From the NCBI GenBank assembly GCA_947503365.1, contig CANNDT010000094.1:1-17246 (forward strand): DNA of 17,246 bases, given 5' to 3'. The notes beneath the pieces are model-generated. The model saw only the letters and a program-made list of their open reading frames with translations. It made no database searches and was not told the origin of the DNA. Source of the stretch: CANNDT01 sp945876205 (GTDB lineage Bacteria > Acidobacteriota > Vicinamibacteria > Vicinamibacterales > UBA2999). Of this stretch, positions 1 through 7,389 are shown one piece after another. Within the stretch, counting starts at the first letter, position 1, and the number at the start of each line of letters is the position of its first letter. A program made the position numbers and the translations under genes.

Positions 1-1260
1 TGTGGACGAGCACATTCTTCGTTTGACCGATGCGGAACGCCCGGTCCGTGGCCTGGTTCTCCACCGCGGGATTCCACCAGCGGTCGAAGTGAATCACGTG
101 CGACGCGGCGGTGAGGTTGAGACCGGTGCCGCCAGCCTTGAGCGAGAGGACGAAGAACGGCACGTCTTCGTCCTGCTGAAACTGCCGCACCAGCGCCTGG
201 CTCGGCGACGACGCGTGGGTGGGACGGGTGGTTGCAAATCTGCTTGAAGCGCATCAGAAACGCGAGCACGACGCCGCGGCGCGTGATGCCGTCAGCACCC
301 TGACGCGTCGTGTTCAACTCGGCGGCCAGTTCCTTCACGGCCTGCTGATAGAGCGCCGCCTGCGTGCGGGTCAGGTGGCAGTACGCCTTGACCTCGGTCT
401 TGTCAGGCAGGTCGGCGATCACGGTCTTGTCTGTCTTCAGACGCCTGAGAATGTACGGTCGCACCAGCTCGCGCAGCGGCGCGTACGGATTGTGCGGTCG
501 ATCCGCGAGACGCTCGGTGAAGCTCGCGAACTCTTTGGTGGAGCCGAGCAGGCCGGGGTTGATGAAGTCGAAGATGGACCAGAGGTCCCCGAGCCGATTC
601 TCGACCGGCGTGCCGGTCAGCGCGATCCTCGCGTGCGCGTCAAGCTGCTTGGCGGCCCGCGTCTGCCGTGCGCCAGGATTCTTGATGGCCTGCGCTTCGT
701 CCAGTACCGCCAGATGCCACGGAATCTTCACCAGCCCCGGGATCCGCAGCAGCGATCCGTAGCTCGTGATCACGAGATCCACATCCGCCAGTCGCTCGTG
801 ATCGAGCGTCTGCAGCTCGATGGCCGGCATCGCCGATGGATGCGCGACGAGCGTCCTCAGGCTCGGCGCGAAGCGTGCGATCTCCGACGCCCAGTTCGCA
901 AGAAGCGACGCAGGCGCGACGAGCAGGCTCGTCCGCCTTCCTCCCTCATGCTGCCGGCGGCGCACCAGTATCAACGCCAACACCTGCATCGTCTTGCCCA
1001 GGCCCATGTCGTCGGCCAGGCACGCGCCGAGGCCGAGACTGGACAGGAGATGGAGCCAGCGCACGCCCACCTGCTGGTAGGGCCGCAGGGTCGTCTTGAG
1101 ATCGTCGCCAGGCTCGACCCGCGCGAGCGCGTCGTCCCCCTGCGCGAGCAGCAAGTGGCCGCGAGGCGTCAGCACCGGGCTGAGCGGGGCGGAGCTTCCC
1201 GCCACCATGCCGCCGGGTTCAGCAGCGAGATTGCGTGGAGCCCTTCGTGGCGAGTGTCAT
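1..1260 (-). pseudogene. SNF2-family DEAD/DEAH helicase, broken and partial
   Basis: The minus strand reads as a SNF2-type ATPase (Swi2/Snf2 chromatin-remodeller-like, bacterial RapA/HepA relatives). In order: TTLRPYQQVGVRWL, Walker A LADDMGLGKT (1019-990), VITSYGSLL, the DEAQ box (701-690), LTGTPVENRLGDLW, and LMRFKQICNHPS ending near 222. The family then has roughly 60-80 residues containing the VLVFTQF-type motif. Here that part is missing and the reading frame changes. From about 196 the other frame reads ALVRQFQ, VLSLKAGGTGLNL and DRWWNPAVENQATDRAFRIGQ (motifs V and VI) and leaves the window at base 1. At the 5' side the helicase frame has a stop at 1257-1259 and a first ATG at 1208. The usual long N-terminal half is absent, because an intact AhpD-like gene ends at 1269. 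An assembly error could explain the frameshift but less easily the missing segment. Confidence 0.8.
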
Positions 1261-1268
1261 GTCGAGTG

Positions 1269-1601
1269 TCACTCCTGGTCGAAGAACTTCAGCGCCATGA
1301 GGCCGTGCGTAGCCGCGCCGCCGGCTCTCAGCGCGGCTGCGAGCAGTGACGCCTCGGCGACTTCCTCTCGCGTGGCTCCCGCCTTGCGCGCGGCCTTCGC
1401 GTGCACCTCGAGACAGTACGGGCACTGCGTCGTGCAGGCCACCGCCAGCGCGATCAACTCGCGATATTTCCTCGGGATGGCCCCGTCTTCGCGGCCCACG
1501 ATCTTGTCGAGGCCGACCCACGCGGCGAATTCCGTCGGCGCCAGCTGCTTCATGTCCTTGAGACGCTTGAGGTCTTCGGCGTCGTGATAGTGTTCGCTCA
1601 T
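1269..1601 (-). CDS. AhpD-like / carboxymuconolactone decarboxylase family protein
   Basis: A 110-residue protein with the AhpD-type core: a helical stretch (KYRELIALAVACTTQC) followed by C60-P-Y-C63 and H67 (CPYCLEVH). In AhpD-type proteins the CxxC pair and nearby His carry out thiol-dependent peroxide or organic hydroperoxide reduction. Other family members are decarboxylases, so the substrate cannot be read from the sequence. The length is normal for the single-domain family. I chose the ATG at 1601 because the protein aligns with the family from there, and because longer in-frame starts would run into the divergent gene beginning at 1630. Upstream are AAGGA directly before the start and GGCGGAG further out. 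No partner reductase is nearby. The broken SNF2 gene begins right after its stop. Confidence 0.88.
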   Translation of the reverse strand: MSEHYHDAEDLKRLKDMKQLAPTEFAAWVGLDKIVGREDGAIPRKYRELIALAVACTTQCPYCLEVHAKAARKAGATREEVAEASLLAAALRAGGAATHGLMALKFFDQE

Positions 1602-1629
1602 TCCTTTTTTTTCTCCGCCCTCAGGATAA

Positions 1630-3816
1630 GTGAAATTCTTCTTTTTTCTCATCTGCGTCCTTGTTTCCGCTCCCGCGCGAGCCGGCCAACGGGCCGGCGC
1701 GACCCCCGACCGCCCCACGGTCACCGCCACGCGGTTGAATGCCGGCGAGGCGCTGATGGTCGACGGCAATCTCGACGAGGCCGTCTGGAGGCGCGCTCAA
1801 CCCGCCACGGATTTCAAGCAGTTCGATCCGAAGAACGGAGAGCCGGCCACCGAGCCGACCGAGATCCGCATCGTCTTCGATCGCGACAACCTGTACATCG
1901 GCGCGCAGTTCTTCGATTCCGATCCCGGCGGGCTGCGGGGCAACCAGATGGTGCGCGACGGCTCGCTCGGCGCCGACGATCGCTTCATCTGGGTGCTCGA
2001 TCCGTTCTACGACCAGCGCAGCGGCTACTACTTCGAAGTCAATCCGTCCGGCGCCATGGGCGACGCGCAGCTCATTCAGGCGTCCGGCACGACGGGTGGG
2101 ACGACGCAGAATCGGGCGTGGGACGGCATCTGGCGGGCGCGCGTGCGGCGCACCGACAAGGGCTGGACCGCCGAGATCGCGATCCCGTTCCGCACCCTGA
2201 GCTTCAATCCAGACCAGCAGGCGTGGGGCGCCAACTTTCAGCGCACGGTCAGGCGCAAGAACGAAGAAAGCCTCTGGGCGGGATGGGACCGTAACCAGGG
2301 GATCTACAGCCTCGGGGCCGCCGGACGGATCGAGGGCATCAGCAGCGTGAGCCAGGGGCGCGGACTTGACGTCAAGCCCTACGTCATCGGCAATTACCGT
2401 GACGCGACCAGTCATTCCACCTACAAGGGCAACACCGGGCTCGATGTCCTCTACAGCGTCACACCGCAACTGAAGGCCAACCTGACGCTCAACACCGATT
2501 TTGCGCAAACCGAGGTCGACGATCGCCAGGTGAACCTCACGCGCTTCCCGCTGTTCTTTCCCGAGAAGCGCGACTTCTTTCTCGAGGGCGCGGGCAACTT
2601 CGATTTCTCCCGCGAGGCCGCCAACGACCTGACCGCGTTCTTCACGCGGCGCATCGGCATCACCGACAAGGGAGAGCCGCAGAAGGTCGATTACGGCGCG
2701 AAGCTCGGAGGACAGGTGGGCCGCTTCAACGTCGGCCTGATGCAGGTGCGCACCGCGGAGCAACCCGGCGCGGCGGGCGAAGACTTCCTCGTCTTCCGTC
2801 CGAAGCGGCAGATCCTGCGCGAGTCGTACGTCGGCGCCATCTACACACAGCGTTCCACGCGACACTCGACCACCCTGGATCGCCACTCGGTCGGCGCCGA
2901 CTTTCAGTTGTCGACGACGAGGTTCCGCGGCAACCAGAACCTGCTCTTCACCGGCTTCTATCTCAAGACGCCTGACGGCGTGCGCAAGACCGACAACGCG
3001 ACGTGGGGTCTGCGGGTGAACTATCCAAACGACAAGTGGCGGCTGCAGCTCGCTACGCGCCAGTTTGGCAGGAACTTCGACCCGGCGATCGGTTTCGCCG
3101 AGCGCGTGGACTTCAAGAAGTACTACGGCATCGCTCGATACGGCCCGCGCCCGAAGAACAACACGTGGATCCGCCAGGTGGCGATGCAGACGTTTCCGGA
3201 GTTCTTCTACGACAGCCAGAACCACCTGGTCGGGCGCAACCTGCAATTCCAGTTGCTCGACATGGACTTGCAATCAGGCGACACGATCGGCGTGCGGATC
3301 ACGCCCTCCTACGATCGCCTGCAGACCGACTTCCGCATTGGCGGCGGGATCACGCTGCCGATGGGCACCGAGTACCACTTCACCCGCTACAACTACAGCT
3401 TCACCACGGCCAACCAGCGGAAGATCTCCGGCAGCGCCAACTACACGGTCGGCTCGTTCTACTCCGGTAGCCGCCGCGATATCTCGGGCACCGTCAACCT
3501 CAGGCCGCGCCGCGGCATTCTTGCCACCGTGACCACCAGTTTCAACAAGGTCGACCTTCCGCAGGGTCATTTTTCATCGAAGATTCTGCGCGCGGTCGTC
3601 AACACGCAGCTCAATCCCTTCATCTCGATGTCGAACAACGTGCAGTTTGATTCGGTGAGCCGCGTCCTGGGATGGCAGTACCGCTTCCGCTGGATCGTTC
3701 AGCCGGGCAACGACCTCTACGTCGTCTGGCTCAATAACTGGCAGGACACCGGGCCGCAGTTGACGATGCTCGACAGGAGCGCGGCGGTGAAAGCGGTTTA
3801 TACCTACGGCTTCTAA
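1630..3816 (+). CDS. CBM9-like / DUF5916 outer-membrane beta-barrel protein
   Basis: A 728-residue secreted protein. Residues 1-19 form a signal peptide (MKFFFFLICVLVSAPARA), which supports the GTG start at 1630, with AGGA a few bases upstream. Residues of about 30-200 look like the CBM9-type domain that precedes DUF5916 (DGNLDEAVWRRA, then EIRIVFDRDNLYIGAQFFDSDP). The DUF5916 hallmark FPEKRDFFLEG lies near residue 312. The rest alternates polar and hydrophobic residues with many aromatics and ends in VYTYGF. A terminal Phe is typical of BAM-inserted outer-membrane barrels. The family is abundant in Acidobacteriota and Bacteroidota; its substrate is unknown, and a role in binding or importing glycans or peptides is only inferred. 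It is divergent from the AhpD-like gene with a 28-bp gap and convergent with the DUF6644-like operon downstream. Confidence 0.9.
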   Translation: MKFFFFLICVLVSAPARAGQRAGATPDRPTVTATRLNAGEALMVDGNLDEAVWRRAQPATDFKQFDPKNGEPATEPTEIRIVFDRDNLYIGAQFFDSDPGGLRGNQMVRDGSLGADDRFIWVLDPFYDQRSGYYFEVNPSGAMGDAQLIQASGTTGGTTQNRAWDGIWRARVRRTDKGWTAEIAIPFRTLSFNPDQQAWGANFQRTVRRKNEESLWAGWDRNQGIYSLGAAGRIEGISSVSQGRGLDVKPYVIGNYRDATSHSTYKGNTGLDVLYSVTPQLKANLTLNTDFAQTEVDDRQVNLTRFPLFFPEKRDFFLEGAGNFDFSREAANDLTAFFTRRIGITDKGEPQKVDYGAKLGGQVGRFNVGLMQVRTAEQPGAAGEDFLVFRPKRQILRESYVGAIYTQRSTRHSTTLDRHSVGADFQLSTTRFRGNQNLLFTGFYLKTPDGVRKTDNATWGLRVNYPNDKWRLQLATRQFGRNFDPAIGFAERVDFKKYYGIARYGPRPKNNTWIRQVAMQTFPEFFYDSQNHLVGRNLQFQLLDMDLQSGDTIGVRITPSYDRLQTDFRIGGGITLPMGTEYHFTRYNYSFTTANQRKISGSANYTVGSFYSGSRRDISGTVNLRPRRGILATVTTSFNKVDLPQGHFSSKILRAVVNTQLNPFISMSNNVQFDSVSRVLGWQYRFRWIVQPGNDLYVVWLNNWQDTGPQLTMLDRSAAVKAVYTYGF

Positions 3817-3828
3817 CACCAACGTAGT

Positions 3829-3846
3829 GTCCGGCTTTGGCCGGAC
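3829..3846. terminator. Hairpin between convergent genes, KPDTT-type palindromic repeat
   Basis: GTCCGGC (3829-3835), loop TTTG, GCCGGAC (3840-3846): a perfect 7-bp stem. It sits in the 30-bp gap between the stop at 3816 (plus) and the stop at 3847 (minus), so it could end transcription from both sides. It lacks a T-run. The minus strand from 3846 reads VRPKPDTT, wording I recognise from spurious ORFs over short intergenic repeats in Acidobacteriota. Confidence 0.6.
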
Positions 3847-4350
3847 CTAGAGAATCGGTCGAAAGAACGTCAGCAGCCGGCCGCAGGTCATCACGCCGAT
3901 CCAGGCGGCCAGCGAGACACCGCCAATGACGCGCGCCGGGAGCGGGGCCTGATCGCCCGGGCCGAGCGCCCTCACCTTCCTGAACATCGTCAGGTAGAAC
4001 GCCCCCATGTTGAGGCCGGCGATGACGAGAAACATCACCTTGAATTGAAACGCGCTGTTCAGCAGGTACTGGTCTGGCGTGCCGGTCAGGAAGCAGAAGC
4101 CGGTGGCGACGTTCATCAGGAAGCCGCCGACACCGATCGGGATCAGGCGATGGAAGGCGGCCATCGGGACGGCTCGCGCGAATCCGAGCAGGCGCAGATC
4201 GAAGAGGCCGACCGTGCCGGCGAGCAGCGAGAGGCCGATGAAATGGATCGACTCGCAGAGCGGCCACGCCCACGGCACGGTGCGCATCCACTCGCCGGTC
4301 GGCATGCTCGACAGCCAGTCATAGATCGGCTGCAGCGTCGCTCTATCCAA
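3847..4350 (-). CDS. DUF6644-like four-helix membrane protein (copy A)
   Basis: A 167-residue integral membrane protein with about four hydrophobic helices: near residues 28-50, 69-90, 97-120 and 137-160. Helix 1 carries H36 (SIHFIG), followed by a conserved RLLGFARAVP, then GGFLMNVATG in helix 2 and a C-terminal CGRLLTFF. The same residues recur at the same places in the upstream gene, so the two are tandem paralogs. The start is a TTG at 4350 that overlaps the stop of the upstream gene by 8 bp. It is supported because IYDWL at residues 9-13 then aligns with IFDWL at residues 8-12 of the paralog. I place it near the DUF6644 family from memory; function is unknown. It is the last gene of a three-gene operon, and a hairpin abuts its stop codon. 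Confidence 0.78.
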   Translation of the reverse strand: MDRATLQPIYDWLSSMPTGEWMRTVPWAWPLCESIHFIGLSLLAGTVGLFDLRLLGFARAVPMAAFHRLIPIGVGGFLMNVATGFCFLTGTPDQYLLNSAFQFKVMFLVIAGLNMGAFYLTMFRKVRALGPGDQAPLPARVIGGVSLAAWIGVMTCGRLLTFFRPIL

Positions 4351-4867
4351 AGGGTCCCTCGTACGCCATGAGGTGATGGTAGGTGTAGGCCAGCAGGCGT
4401 CCCGCGGTGACCGCCGTCAGCCAGCAGACGAGTGAGATCGAGGCGCGCACTTTCATGGCGCGCGGCATCCAGTGGTCGCCAGCCCCCGCTTCGCGCGGAA
4501 TGTGGCGCCGAATCCATTGCGCCTGGAGGAGTCCCACGGCGATGAGGGTGAGCTTCAGGTAGAAGACCGGATTGGTCAGCGCCTTGGTCGGATACGCCAT
4601 CAGGAGCGCGACGCCGGACGCGGCGTTGATCCAGAAGCCGATCCACATGACGCGGTAGAAGGGGAGCATCGACGCGAGCGGCACGCCGCGGCCCATGCCG
4701 AGGATGCGCGCGTTGAGCGCGACGTTGGTGCCCACCAGGAACGCCATCCCCACCGTGTGCAGGATGAGCATTCCCGGAAACGCCCAGAGGGAGGGATCCT
4801 CGCGGACCCAGAGACTGAATCCGGTGTGCTCGAGCCAGTCGAAGATGGCGAAGATGGTTACGGTCAC
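4343..4867 (-). CDS. DUF6644-like four-helix membrane protein (copy B)
   Basis: A 174-residue membrane protein, paralogous to the gene that follows it. Shared features are IFDWL near the N-terminus, H37 in helix 1 (LILHTVG), RILGMGRGVP, WIGFWINAASG and a C-terminal AGRLLAYTYHHL. I chose the GTG at 4867. It lies one base after the stop of the DUF6152-like gene and gives the same N-terminal length as the paralog. An ATG at 4918 is also possible but would overlap the upstream gene by 50 bp and add residues with no counterpart in copy A. Two four-helix units would give eight helices if they pair; the paired intramembrane His residues could bind a metal or heme, which is inference. No enzyme motif is visible. 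Confidence 0.78.
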   Translation of the reverse strand: MTVTIFAIFDWLEHTGFSLWVREDPSLWAFPGMLILHTVGMAFLVGTNVALNARILGMGRGVPLASMLPFYRVMWIGFWINAASGVALLMAYPTKALTNPVFYLKLTLIAVGLLQAQWIRRHIPREAGAGDHWMPRAMKVRASISLVCWLTAVTAGRLLAYTYHHLMAYEGPFG

Positions 4868-4868
4868 A

Positions 4869-5270
4869 CTACTGCCGACCGCGAAGTCGCGGGCGGTTGC
4901 CGACTTGCTCGAATCCATATCCGTCGGCAGGACGATCGAGCTTGCGGATGTAGAGGATCCGCGGCTGCGTGTGGCCGGCGTTGCCGCTGACGACAATCCG
5001 TTCGCCGGGCTTGAGCGTATCCTTCGTCATGCCGATGTCGGTGAGCTCGTGGCGATTGTCCATCTCGAGGCGCCACTGCTGCACCGCGCCGCTCCGGTCT
5101 TTCACATCCAGCACGACGAACGGATGCGGGTTGATGAATTGAAACTGGGCGACGATGCCGTCGAGGGTGGCCTGGCGGGAGCTGTCGTAGTCCGAGAGGG
5201 AATGGTGGGCGCCGGCGGGCGTCCCGGAGATCCCAATCACGGCGGTGAGCGCCAGCAGCCAACGGCCCAT
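4869..5270 (-). CDS. DUF6152-like secreted protein with His-His mature end
   Basis: A 133-residue exported protein. Residues 1-21 form a signal peptide (MGRWLLALTAVIGISGTPAGA), and cleavage after A21 would leave HHSLSDYD as the mature N-terminus. The rest resembles an OB-fold-like beta domain: ATLDGIVAQFQFINPHPFVVLDVKD, then KPGERIVVSGNAG. The AHHS start and the NPH motif are what I know as the DUF6152 pattern. I chose the ATG at 5270 because it gives a normal signal peptide; a longer form from 5351 would bury it. There is no Shine-Dalgarno sequence, and a TAGAAT box lies 8 nt upstream, so the mRNA may be leaderless. It leads an operon with the two DUF6644-like genes (1-nt gap, then 8-bp overlap). 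Function is unknown; a periplasmic metal-binding role is inferred from the exposed His pair. Confidence 0.8.
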   Translation of the reverse strand: MGRWLLALTAVIGISGTPAGAHHSLSDYDSSRQATLDGIVAQFQFINPHPFVVLDVKDRSGAVQQWRLEMDNRHELTDIGMTKDTLKPGERIVVSGNAGHTQPRILYIRKLDRPADGYGFEQVGNRPRLRGRQ

Positions 5271-5275
5271 GCAAG

Positions 5276-5294
5276 GCAATTCTATTAGAATTGC
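5276..5294. promoter_or_regulatory. 19-bp perfect palindrome, probable operator/promoter
   Basis: GCAATTCTA-T-TAGAATTGC: 9-bp arms around one base. It lies 5 bp upstream of the DUF6152-like ATG (5270) and 60 bp upstream of the divergent solute-binding protein gene (5355). The minus strand contains TAGAAT exactly 8 nt before the ATG, so the palindrome would overlap the -10 box. The inner 7-1-7 layout is like Fur/PerR-family boxes, but the bases do not match their consensus. No -35 box is clear. Confidence 0.5.
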
Positions 5295-5354
5295 GCCCAA
5301 CTCTTCTCCTGGCGGCGACGCACCGTTCAAGAAGGCGGAATAAAGGATCACACC

Positions 5355-6140
5355 ATGCTGCAGCTTCTCGTCTTGCTCGGGCTCGTCGCCGCTCCCCTAT
5401 CCCCTTACCCCTTCCCCCTGAGCGATCTCGCACCGACCGGGACGCTGCGGGCGTCGTTCATCGCGTCCAACCCGGTGCAGGGGCGCGTCGACGCGAAGAC
5501 CGGCGCCGTCACCGGGCCGGTTGCCGACCTGACGCGGGAGCTCGCGCGGCGGCTTGGCGTGCCGTATGTCATCACGCCGCTGCCCGATGCGGGATCCGTC
5601 CTGGCGAGCGTGAAGGCCCACACGGTGGACATCGGTTTCCTCGCGTATGAAGCGGCCCGCGCCACCCAGATCGACTTCTCGGTGCCCTACTCGCTGTCGT
5701 CCAGCGCCTACGCCGTGCGCGCGGACTCGCCGGCGCGGACGATGGCCGATGTCGACAAGGCGGGCATGACGATCGGTGCGGCCAAGGGAGCGAGTCAGCA
5801 AATCTACGTGAGTGCCAGCGTGAAGAACGCGCGCGTCGAGGTGATGGACCAGGTGCCGCCCCATGAGGCGCTCGCGGCGATGCTCGTGTCCGGGCAACTG
5901 GACGCGTTCGCGGCAAACCGGACGCGCATGGAGGAGCTGGCGAAAACGTCGCCGAAGGTCCGCGTGCTCCCCGACAACTTCCTCGAGATCGGCCAGGCGA
6001 TCGTCGTCGACAAGGGCGGCGCGGCCACGATCGATGAATTGAACCGGTTTCTCGCTGACGTCAAGGCGTCAGGATTCGTGAAGTCTTCTCTCGAACGTGC
6101 CGGCCTGGCCGGCGTGGAGGTCGCGCCCGCGGCAAGGTAA
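5355..6140 (+). CDS. Periplasmic solute-binding protein, family 3 type
   Basis: A 261-residue protein with an N-terminal signal peptide (MLQLLVLLGLVAAP) and the fold pattern of family 3 extracellular binding proteins. It opens with a TLRASFIAS strand, then GPVADLTRELARRLGVPYVITPL, VDIGFLAYEAARATQIDFSVPYSLSSSAYAVR and GMTIGAAKGASQQIYVS. Such proteins bind amino acids or other small polar molecules in the periplasm and pass them to an ABC permease. No lipobox Cys is seen. The ATG at 5355 has AAAGGA about 8 nt upstream. No permease or ATPase gene is adjacent, so it is an orphan here. Its partner must lie elsewhere, or it acts as a sensor or another protein that shares the fold. The ligand cannot be predicted. 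Confidence 0.85.
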   Translation: MLQLLVLLGLVAAPLSPYPFPLSDLAPTGTLRASFIASNPVQGRVDAKTGAVTGPVADLTRELARRLGVPYVITPLPDAGSVLASVKAHTVDIGFLAYEAARATQIDFSVPYSLSSSAYAVRADSPARTMADVDKAGMTIGAAKGASQQIYVSASVKNARVEVMDQVPPHEALAAMLVSGQLDAFAANRTRMEELAKTSPKVRVLPDNFLEIGQAIVVDKGGAATIDELNRFLADVKASGFVKSSLERAGLAGVEVAPAAR

Positions 6141-6220
6141 TGGTCCTGATCGAGCGCAGACGCTATCCGCGCTGATCGGCAGCAAAATTCTCCCCTCGGC
6201 TGCCCAACCTCGGCAGGCCC

Positions 6221-6229
6221 TGATAATAT
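6221..6229 (+). promoter_or_regulatory. asd promoter, extended -10 box
   Basis: TGA-TAATAT is an extended -10 box (TGn plus TAATAT at 6224-6229). It ends 8 nt before the asd ATG, which would put the transcription start at or next to the start codon. The -35 region is weak. The 97-bp gap after the solute-binding protein gene holds nothing else I can identify. Confidence 0.5.
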
Positions 6230-6237
6230 TAAGCCTT

Positions 6238-7389
6238 ATGCAGGTAGGACTCATTGGATGGCGTGGCATGGTCGGCTCGGTGCTCGTGCAGCGGATGCGC
6301 GAGGAGCGCGACTTCGACCTGATCGACCCGATTTTCTTTTCCACATCGCAAACCGGGACGTCGGCGCCCGCTATTGGTAAGCCTGCCCCGTCAGTCAAGG
6401 ACGCAAAGGACCTGAAGGCGCTGTCGGACTGCGAAGTCCTGATCTCCTGCCAGGGCGGTGACTACACCTCGGAGATTTACCCGCAACTGCGCGCGGCAGG
6501 GTGGCGCGGCTACTGGATCGATGCGGCCTCGACGCTGCGCATGAAGGACAACGCGGTGATCGTCCTCGATCCGGTCAACCGCAACGTCATCGATGCCGCG
6601 CTGGACGCGGGCGTCACCGACTTCATCGGCGGCAACTGCACGGTGAGCTTGATGCTGATGGCCATGAGCGGCCTGTTCCGCGCGGGGCTCGTCGAGTGGG
6701 TGAGCGCCATGACCTACCAGGCCGCCTCGGGCGCGGGCGCGAAGAACATGCGCGAGCTCGTCTCGCAGATGGGCACCCTTCACGCCGCCGCGGCGGATCG
6801 CCTTGCCGATCCCGCTTCGGCGATCCTCGAGATCGATCGGACTCTGACCGAGACGATGCGCGGGCCGGCGTTTCCGACGGAGCAGTTTGGCCATCCGCTG
6901 GCCGGCAGCCTCCTCCCCTGGATCGACAAGGACCTCGGCAACGGCCAGAGCAAGGAAGAGTGGAAGGCCCAGGCCGAGGGCAACAAGATCCTCGGACAGC
7001 AGGATGCGCCTATTGCGATGGACGGCCTGTGCGTGCGCATCGGCTCGATGCGTTGCCACAGCCAGGCATTGACGGTGAAGCTGACCCGCGACGTGCCGGT
7101 GCGCGATATCGAAGCGATGCTCGCCGATGCGCATGAGTGGGTGCAGGTCGTGCCGAACCAGCGCGACGCCTCGCTCCGCGACCTCACGCCGACGGCTGTC
7201 ACCGGCACGCTGCGGGTACCGATTGGCCGCATCCGCAAGCTGACGATGGGACCGCAGTACATCTCGGCCTTCACCGTCGGCGATCAGTTGCTGTGGGGCG
7301 CCGCCGAACCGCTGCGCCGCGTGCTCCGAATCATTCTGGGCGTTGCGAAGCATTCTGAGCGCAACGCCGGTAGCTACGTTGCTGGGTAG
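6238..7389 (+). CDS. asd: Aspartate-semialdehyde dehydrogenase
   Basis: A 383-residue enzyme that reduces aspartyl phosphate to aspartate semialdehyde with NADPH, the branch point to lysine/diaminopimelate, methionine and threonine. It matches the E. coli type closely: LIGWRGMVGSVLVQRM (nucleotide-binding loop), CQGGDYTSEIYP, the catalytic C134 in GGNCTVSLM, TYQAASGAGAKNMREL, GLCVRIGSMRCHSQA and GDQLLWGAAEPLRR. The ATG at 6238 is set by this alignment; there is no Shine-Dalgarno sequence, and a -10 box lies 8 nt upstream. The C-terminus runs about 15-18 residues past the usual end (ILGVAKHSERNAGSYVAG). That tail is encoded by two back-to-back hairpins that look like an inserted intergenic repeat. 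It heads the asd-lysC-dapB-dapA-M20 cluster. Confidence 0.96.
   Translation: MQVGLIGWRGMVGSVLVQRMREERDFDLIDPIFFSTSQTGTSAPAIGKPAPSVKDAKDLKALSDCEVLISCQGGDYTSEIYPQLRAAGWRGYWIDAASTLRMKDNAVIVLDPVNRNVIDAALDAGVTDFIGGNCTVSLMLMAMSGLFRAGLVEWVSAMTYQAASGAGAKNMRELVSQMGTLHAAAADRLADPASAILEIDRTLTETMRGPAFPTEQFGHPLAGSLLPWIDKDLGNGQSKEEWKAQAEGNKILGQQDAPIAMDGLCVRIGSMRCHSQALTVKLTRDVPVRDIEAMLADAHEWVQVVPNQRDASLRDLTPTAVTGTLRVPIGRIRKLTMGPQYISAFTVGDQLLWGAAEPLRRVLRIILGVAKHSERNAGSYVAG

Noticed and set aside
1621..3273. A 550-codon open frame on the minus strand
   Set aside because: It lies opposite the DUF5916 gene, whose signal peptide and motifs are clear; long antisense frames are expected at this GC content.
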